64,000 bases of DNA. It comes from Pinus tabuliformis (lineage: Eukaryota; Streptophyta; Pinopsida; Pinales; Pinaceae). The translations under genes were made by a program, and so were the position numbers. The notes beneath the pieces were generated by a model. It ran no database searches, had not been told where the DNA came from, and saw only the letters and a list, made by a program, of their open reading frames with translations. Below are positions 57,020 to 64,000 of the stretch, piece by piece. Positions within the stretch are counted from its first letter, which is position 1. Every line of letters begins with the position of its first letter. The stretch covers positions 455,085,731 to 455,149,730 of the forward strand of contig CM062810.1 in the NCBI GenBank assembly GCA_031772625.1. Direction: 5' to 3'.

Positions 57020-59592
57020 ATGAGGTCGTTTATCGGGTGAAATGCTTTATCCAGGAGGGTCCGAAGTTCATCCAATGCTAGGAGGAGACCTGTAATAAGA
57101 TACAATACAATACATTATTTTTCATACTGCTTTCATGATCTAGCTAAGGTGGGCATTCCCATGCTCAGCTTTATAAATTCATTTTTCTGTACATAGCACA
57201 GACAACCGTCTGATGGTAGACTGATAATTTTGATGAAATTATCATCCTTTGAGTAGGATGATTATCTACTGCAATGATGTACATGTCAAATGTCTTTATC
57301 TTTCCTGAATGTATATCGCAGCCCGGATGGATGAAACTAGATCCGGGGTCTTCAAACTCGTTCGATCTTCACTCTAAGTACAAGTCGATCCATGTGAGAA
57401 TTGTTCTGAAGTCGAACATGGAAAGACATCGCTTGATTACCGGTCAATGAGGTAAACCGTTAACAAGCACGAGAGGAATCACCGATAATGATAATGACCC
57501 TCAAGGTACTGCAGTACAATTCACGTGGTGTGAATAAAGGACTTGGCGTCGAACACCACGCAAAATCTTCTGGTCGAAGGTCATTGATGTATACCTATCG
57601 CCAGAAGTGAGAAACTTGCCATTGAGGCATGCAAGCTTCAAAGTACTGAAGGGGTTGTTCCTAGATCAACTTCTTGGATAATGAGCTGATGTCGACAAGA
57701 AGCGATCCGTCAAAGGAGGGCCTTAATGAATCCCACATCAGTGACACAGAACGGAGCTAATGATTTTGATGGAGGTGAAAACGATCTGTGACATATGATT
57801 CAGGGTGGCGGTCATGAATGGATGAAGGATAATGTATGGAAGTGGATGGGACACGGTTGATTCTTTCTGAACGACTTCTCTTGAACATATGGTGACACTG
57901 ATGCAATGGATCGGTAGCATTACCCCAATTATGGATGGTATGGCGAGACCACGGTGATGTGACCGGTGAATGAAACAACCCAACCCGATTGTGGTATGGA
58001 CGAAAAGTGTCATGTTCAAGAGCGACTTGCTACCATCAAAGTTTTCTTGAGTTTCTCCCAATTTTTCCCCAGTCATTGCTGACCAGTACCTCTTTATTTT
58101 TGTCAAGCTTGAGGAGGATAACATATGCTTGTTCTATAACCTGCCCTTCGGGCAAGCCCATCGCTATGTTTTAACGAGCCTAGAGATAGTGAAACTCGTT
58201 CTCGTCTAAAGACAAGTTTGTTGCTGTTTAGTGATTTTAACGAGTCTAACGACAAAGATAACTCGGTCCTTTTCATTTTTAGAGAGTCTGAAAAGGTACA
58301 TAAAGTTAACTCCGAAAGTCCTTTTTTGTCATCTAATCCCTTTAGTCCGAAAAAGTATAAAACAATACAGAAGGGATGAGTTTTCAATAGTTTTAACGAG
58401 CCGAACAAAACAAGCGCTCGATCTTTTTGTGCAATAATCCCTCAGGTCCAAAAAGATTAAAATCTAGAGGAGGGATAGCACTTCCTGTCCCTTTAACGAG
58501 CTGGAAGGCCAAGGACTCGGCAATCTTTTCATATTTTACGAGTCAGTTGAAAAGAGCTTAAAGAAGACTCGTCTTTTGAGGAACGAGTGATAAACAGGGT
58601 TAGCAGCTGATTCCAGGTACAGGTTGGAATTTTCCAATCACGGCAGTGTCACAAGGATGGCTAGGTGAAATCACTCTTCGCAGTTGTTCCTCAAAAATGG
58701 GTAAACAATCATATGGAGGTGAACGATCGGCCAAATGAAAAGTGGAGGTGACGGTGCAAACACGACCAAGGCTTTAATGGCTGATAAGGTTACATTCATA
58801 GTGGTCATTTACCGGGTAGTGCTTATGTTTATTTTTTAACGAGAATGAAGTCCGCGTTAAAACTGCTCGGATCTTGCGTTTATTTTTTAACGAGCATGAA
58901 CTTTATGCTAAAACTGCTCGAAGCTTATGTTTATTTTTTAACGAGCATGAAGTCCGCATTAAAACTGCTTGAATCTTGCGTTTATTTTCTAACGAGCATG
59001 AACTTTATGCTAAAACTACTCGAAGCTTATGTTTATTTTTTAACGAGCATGAAGTCCGCGTTAAAACTGCTCGATTATACCAGTCATATGATAAGAGTGT
59101 CTCATTGAGATTCTATTTTTTATGGAGCTTCATCTCACAAAGCTTTGCCCCGCACCTTTCTTTATGCAAGTTAGGAAACGGCTAACCCAAAAAACAGATA
59201 AATAACCGCTCTTTGCTTGCACTCCAAAAGGTTTGCATGCCCCTAGGTATAAAATAGAGTTTCAAGGTTACCTCTACTTCTTTTCCATCAAAACATTTAT
59301 TTTAACGAGAGAGGCTTACCTCTTTCAGGTTACCCAAAGATTGTCTCGTTCGCGGCTACGAATAAAACATTTCTTCGGCGATGTCTACCCAAATAAACAA
59401 AGGTGAATGACGACGCCCGCCAACTCACATAACTTTGACAAAAGAATCTTATTCTAGAACAACCCCTCTTCCTCTACGGACGGGGTATGGACTAGTCATA
59501 TTCTCCCTCGGAAACCTACTCTATACCCAAAGTTTCCCTGTCGAAGCAGACCAGGACGCATGCCCCCTGGGTTCCAGTCATATCCTCCCGGA
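57020..59592 (-). other. 3' non-coding module of element D
   Basis: It aligns with 9901-12558 of A. Hairpins include GATAATTT/AAATTATC (57223-57230 and 57236-57243), GTACTGCAGTAC (57506-57517), CGTGGTGT/ACACCACG near 57524-57560, and CGAGC/GCTCG near 58397-58420. There is no coding frame. Confidence 0.7.
58816..59072 (-). repeat. 51-bp tandem array, five alternating copies
   Basis: TAACGAG words recur every 51 bp (58837, 58888, 58939, 58990, 59041). Units alternate between a GAAGTCCGCRTT type and a GAACTTTATGCT type, giving a 102-bp higher-order period. Each keeps the CGAGC/GCTCG pairing with small decay. Confidence 0.9.
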
Positions 59593-61146
59593 TTACTCGC
59601 GCTCATCAGGAGGACGGACAATGGGTTGAGACACTTCTTGCGTGAAGAGACCATTTAGGGATGATACATGACTATTTGCGATGCGTGATCCGGGGAATGA
59701 AAGTTGGTCCACGAGCTTGACCATTCTTCCTTCATGCGGAAAACACATTACTCTAAAGAGTGAGGAGACAATGGCTCCCATGCAATATATATAGTCTCGT
59801 CCAAGGAGTAGGTTATAATCCAAGGGTCCTTGAACGACCATCACGTTCATTTGAACGGTCTTCCCTTTCAATGTGATTGGCACATTGGGGAGGATCCCTA
59901 AAGGTCGACTGGTTCCTTTATCAAAGCCTGATAGATTTCTCATTTCAGGCAAAAGCGCAGGCGAACCAAGCGCTTTCCAAGCAATAGAGGAAAGGATACT
60001 CACAGATGCCCGTTCATCAATGATAGTGCCAGCCATTACCATTCTGTATATTTGGAGGATAATTCTGAATGGTATACTGGCTGGCAACCCGGGTCTGCCT
60101 AGTTGGTTCCAGTCGAACGAGACAACTAGGTTGCTTGGTAGTGGGACCGAATAGACGGCCGGATATTGCTCTGACGAACTTCCTTCCTGTGATAAAGGAA
60201 TGGGGGCATTGCCCCCTTGTTCATCGGAGTCAGTGTTGATGAAGAGAATTTGGACGGTGTCGTCTTTATTCTCCTCTGTGATAGTATCATTCGAAGATAG
60301 AGCCTCTGAAGGCAAAACCGGGTCAACTGTCGTTTCAACCTTTAGACTTTCGTCAGGTATGGATTCAGACGGTTCATCTTCAATGGTAGGTGCTTCGGCT
60401 AACCACCTGAGCGGGCCAGCCGGGTTCTCAACTAGTGAAGGACTTGGCAGGAGTTTTTGATATCCAGGAGGAAGTTGCGCTCGTAAAATCGGGCGGTCTT
60501 CCAGAACTCTTTTTGCCTCGTCTAAGAAGGGACAATGGTGGATGGCATGATCGCCTTCACACAGTCTGCAGGGAAGTTTAGCTTTCCCTCTTTGTCCTGG
60601 GGCTTCACTCCCACTAGTTGACGGTGAACAGTCGACATGGCTATCAGAGGTCGACGCTACCGAATTGTGCAAACGGGGCGACCAGTCCCTTAGTATCCGA
60701 GGGATACAGGGACAATCTCTGTGGAAGTGGTCTCCCTTGCATATGACACATGGCGATTTAGGCCTAGTGAGTGCTGTGTGTGGATTTTTGTCACACGACA
60801 CTTGTTTGCCCCCAGTCGCCTTTGGCTCCTTCTTCTTATTCTCCTTCTTCTCCTTAGGAACTCAGTTTTTTGTTCTACCAGTTCCGTCAAGTGAAGAGGA
60901 AGGAGGAGAGGAAGAATTATATGAAGCCGAAGGCTGGTTGGAAACTCTTGTCTGGTCTAACTGTTGACTCGACTGTTCAGGAATCGTGGCATTCTGAACG
61001 ACATTGGTTGAAAAGAGCCAGACTGGTAGGCCAATTGTCAGTCCTGGAAGCGACAATGTGGCCATGTGGGGTGCACCAACATCTCCCCAAGAGGAGAAGG
61101 GACTAGGATTTCCACCAAGGGGAATTCCTTGGTTGGTGTGCTCCAT
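59593..61146 (-). pseudogene. Nucleocapsid-protease frame of element D
   Basis: It is co-linear with the A protein along its whole length. ATG at 61146 (MEHTNQGIPLGG) matches the A start. One in-frame stop near 60864 (after RTKN) interrupts it; the rest, to 59593, is open for 402 codons. Both short-spaced zinc knuckles are intact (CVICKGDHFHRDC and CRLCEGDHAIHHC). The protease active site reads IDERAS, with Arg in place of Gly, so protease activity is doubtful. The C-terminus ends at the same residue position as in A, so the truncation after protease is ancestral to both. Confidence 0.85.
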
Positions 61147-61579
61147 CTTTTCAACCTAAAGATCAATGTGGGAATAAAGGGTGATTGTTCCGTTTAAAAT
61201 AAATTGTTAACGACGCTTTAGACACAACTTTCTTTTTAACTTTTAAAGAGTCGAGAAAAAGCTAAAGATGACTTTAGTCTCCTTCGATGTTTTAACGAGC
61301 CCGAAGTGACAAATGCTCGGATGGACTTTTTCTGTTATAGAGTCTGAAAAAGGCCAAAAGGAACTCCTCTGGAGTTCTAGGCAGAGGGTGTGCCAAACTT
61401 TTCGCAAAACTGCAGAATACATTTTAGGGTACGGGCGGTCGATCTTCCTAAATGCTGTGTTCAGTGCATTGCGATCATTAGGGCAGCCGACACGGCTTCC
61501 TAAGGATAAAGGTTATATTCCTATAGGGGTCTCCCAATATATACGCGACGGTACGTGGGAGCACAATCCGTATTGGCGC
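61147..61579 (-). other. Leader of element D, first piece
   Basis: It matches 14128-14560 of A. It carries the CGAGC/GCTCG hairpin at 61296-61300 and 61315-61319, where A has TGAGC/GCTCA. It ends at the GGCGC target duplicate (61575-61579). Confidence 0.75.
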
Positions 61580-63761
61580 TGTTATCACTGAAAAGATTTC
61601 AAAGGAAAAGGGTAAGGTAAGGGATAATTGGTCTTGGTTATTCTCATGCTCCTTTCATGCATAAGAAGCACATGGCAAAGCTCAGGTTCAACATACATCA
61701 GAGTTTTCCATTTAAACTCAAGTAACGCAGTTAACACTCAAGAAGAAGAATGTAGCTTTGAGGAAGTCAGAAAAGAAATTGATGTCTACCAACCTTGAGA
61801 TTGCCCAATTCAAGGAAAGGAATTACTTACAAGGTATAAACATCAAGCAAAGGAGACAACATGGTCAGCAGAAGGATTCGAAGACAAGCATAAGAATGAA
61901 AAGCATAAAAAGGGGGAACTTTCTCTCCTTGTTTTTAACCAGTCAACTTCTAGGAGCGTTTCTGAGAAGTTAAAAAATGCATCTCTAAAAAGTGAAAGAG
62001 GTTTTAATTCCTAAGATACTTAAGTAAAAAAACCTCTTCCACTTTCTCCAAATACATTATGATCTGAGAGAAATTAATGACCAAAGTTGCGCTATGAAAC
62101 TGCTGTAGGTGCAATTTTTCATCTCCTGTTTTACACCTGTTTTTCAAAGACACATTCTGGGCAGTAGGAAATATGTTTCAAAAAACCAAGAGAGGTTTTT
62201 GTTAAGCATGGATTGTTTCAAAAAAGCCTCCTTAAGTTTTTCCAAATATAGCTTTTATGAGAAGATATGAACTCTGTCCCAAGACCTATGTTTCAGCCAG
62301 AACAGTTTCAATGTGGTTGCTATCAGTGATTGATTCCTTTAATAGTGAAAGTAAAGTGGACATCGTGGAAGCAGGGGAACAATTCTTGTGGTTGCAAATT
62401 CAGGAGCCCTAATCGAAAAGGAAATACAAGAAATGAAGACATATACACGTGCTCAACCTTGCGCTGCGAAATCACTGAAGCAACGTTTTTCAGGAGAAAA
62501 ACTGTTTTAGGTGGTTAAATTCCAGGAGGTCTCTAGAGAAACTGAAAGCATATTTTTGGAAATTGAAAGAGGTTTTTATTCCTAACACATTGAACTAGAA
62601 AAACCTCTTTCATTTTCTTCAAATTGATTATGAGCTGGGAGAAACGGGTGACTAAAACTTGCGCTACGAAACTGCTGTAGGTGCAAGTTTTTCACAGGCA
62701 TATTTCTCTGTTTGACACAGGTTTTTCAAAGACACATTCTGGGTGGTAGAGAAGGTTTTTCAAAAAACCAAGAGAGGTTTTTGTTCAAAATGGATTGGTT
62801 CACAAAAGCCTCCTTCCGTTTTTCCAAATACATTTTGTACGAGAAGTTATGAGCTCTGTCCCAAGACCTATTTTTCAGCCAGAACAGAGCAAGGGACAAT
62901 CTCCTAGTTTCTAGGAACACCAAAAGGATGAGTCATCAAGGGCCAGCTGGAAGGTTATGGGCTTCATCAAATTCGACTTCATGGATTTTTGTTTGTCAAA
63001 AGGAGTGTTTAATGCTTAGATAAGGTTGTTGTAATCATGATAAGGAGATACACTCCTAGTTGTATTAGGTCTCTAGGACTGCTAGTTAGGTGTCATTTGC
63101 ATTTAATAGTTAGTTTTGAGTGTCATTAGGTGTCAGGTCAGGTAGAATTAGAATTTTCCTCATCCTAGAAGAGGAATCTAAGTGGTGTAAAGAGCTCTAT
63201 ATATAGCAGAAGAGTTGATGTACAAGGGGTTGGAAATTTTATAACAGAAGACTGTTTTGGCTTATGTAAAGACAGAGTTTCAGTAATGTAATTTGGCTGC
63301 TTTTCTTCTCAGGATTCATGAAGGATTTCCATGTTCAGAATGTGTGATTTTATTCTTTCCTTAATGTCTTTTACAGTTGCATAGATGTGTAATCACTCAG
63401 AATTCACTGATTGTGCTCTGATTTCCTGTATGCATTTATGAACTATGGTTTTATATGAGTTGTGTTCTGAACATCCAAATGCTAAATGCCCTGACTTCTA
63501 TGTAAAGGCAGTATCATTGTTTACTGAGGTGTTATTGACTCCATAGGCCCAATGGAAACTTGCTTAATGTATTTCCAGCATTCATTTTTATCACTGTTAT
63601 TTCACAAGAGTTAGCCATCTTATTCTTAATCAAAATCAATAACCCTATGAGAGAGCCCTCTCAGGCTAAGGAGGCTAAGCCTTAGTCAAAAGATTGGTTT
63701 GAAATAGTTACTTGAAGTCTTCCTGGTCTGCAGCCTTCCAGGGCTTGATTTTGAGATAACA
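61580..63761 (+). repeat. Element E: probable solo LTR (2182 bp)
   Basis: Ends are TGTTATC and GATAACA, flanked by GGCGC at 61575-61579 and 63762-63766. There is no internal primer site, polypurine tract or coding frame. A TATATATA box at 63198-63205, followed by about 550 bp, fits U3-R-U5 structure in plus orientation. Two diverged copies of a roughly 315-bp unit (61993-62305 and 62564-62887) lie in the U3 part. Terminal words are shared with the LTR of element 1, so E is probably from that family. Recombination between two LTRs would leave such a solo copy. Confidence 0.8.
63198..63205 (+). promoter_or_regulatory. Probable TATA box of solo LTR E
   Basis: TATATATA preceded by GAGCTC; the only strong TATA-like site in E. 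Confidence 0.5.
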
Positions 63762-63766
63762 GGCGC

Positions 63767-64000
63767 TATCGTCCCTCAGGAGGAATCACCCACCTTCCAC
63801 GAGATCGACAGTCACCAGGCTTAACGACGCCGGAACACGTCTCTAGCCTAGACCTCTATGTTGTGCGTTATGTTGCAAAGCGTTGTTAGGTTCATTCAGT
63901 TTATTTTAAGTTGATCTTTCTAGAAGTTTTCCTTTCTGGATCACCACGAGATGTATGGTACAATTCCTAAATGCAGTCTAAGATGATAAGCAAGCTTTAT
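63767..64000 (-). other. Leader of element D, second piece
   Basis: It resumes the match to A (from about 14569) after E and its duplicate, and continues past the window edge. Confidence 0.75.

Larger units (their letters stand above)
55920..64000 (-). mobile_element. Element D: relative of element A, incomplete at the window edge
   Basis: The 3' LTR is 55920-57004 (1085 bp), with TGTTGTGGGG at its left edge. Polypurine tract, hairpin module, 51-bp array, nucleocapsid-protease frame and leader follow as in A. A 2182-bp insert (E) splits the leader, which resumes at 63767. The 5' LTR is off the window. The five bases left of D are GGGAT; the partner duplicate cannot be seen. Confidence 0.88.

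Noticed and set aside
58845-59108. 87-codon plus-strand frame with a perfect internal repeat
   Set aside because: It is produced by the 51-bp array, whose unit is a multiple of three. It is antisense to the element and has no start context.

Overview
This is a gene-poor, transposon-packed stretch of a plant nuclear genome. I see no host gene, tRNA or rRNA. Almost every kilobase belongs to a Ty3/gypsy LTR retrotransposon, an L1-type LINE or their debris. Three things point to a vascular plant: primer-binding sites matching plant tRNA-Arg, tRNA-Asp and initiator tRNA-Met, Tat-like and chromodomain gypsy polyproteins, and a plant-mobile-domain-like accessory gene. The very large Tat-like elements would fit a big gymnosperm genome, but that is inference from general knowledge.

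Layout. 1-6545: 5' part of a minus-strand gypsy element (element 1: LTR, gag, protease, an RNase H domain) running off the left edge. 6662-20140: a plus-strand chromodomain-type gypsy element (P), cut in its RNase H codons by element A (8841-16907, minus, 1045-bp LTRs, target duplication CTATG). 20141-21699: AT-rich, unassigned. 21700-25418 plus 55014-55919: one minus-strand LINE split by element B (25419-55008, minus, about 15.1 kb without its inserts, target duplication TTCCC). B is cut twice: by chromovirus C inside its 3' LTR (25511-31358, duplication GATTT) and by a large non-coding LTR element inside its polyprotein region (LARD, 39879-48519, 1825-bp LTRs, duplication GGGTA). Element D (55920 to beyond the right edge, minus) sits in the 5' part of the LINE and holds a probable solo LTR, E (61580-63761, duplication GGCGC).

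How the parts relate. A, D and B share leader sequence and a roughly 2-kb 3' non-coding module. B has gag, protease, RT, RNase H and integrase, plus a decayed antisense spliced gene downstream of integrase. A and D carry only a nucleocapsid-plus-protease reading frame, so they look like non-autonomous relatives that would need a B-like partner. Their shared non-coding modules are trains of short hairpins whose stems change in a compensatory way between copies. By-eye LTR divergence agrees with the nesting: the first 92 bp of the B LTRs differ at about 12 positions, while LTR pairs are about 96% identical in A and C and about 98% in LARD. These are manual estimates, not alignments.
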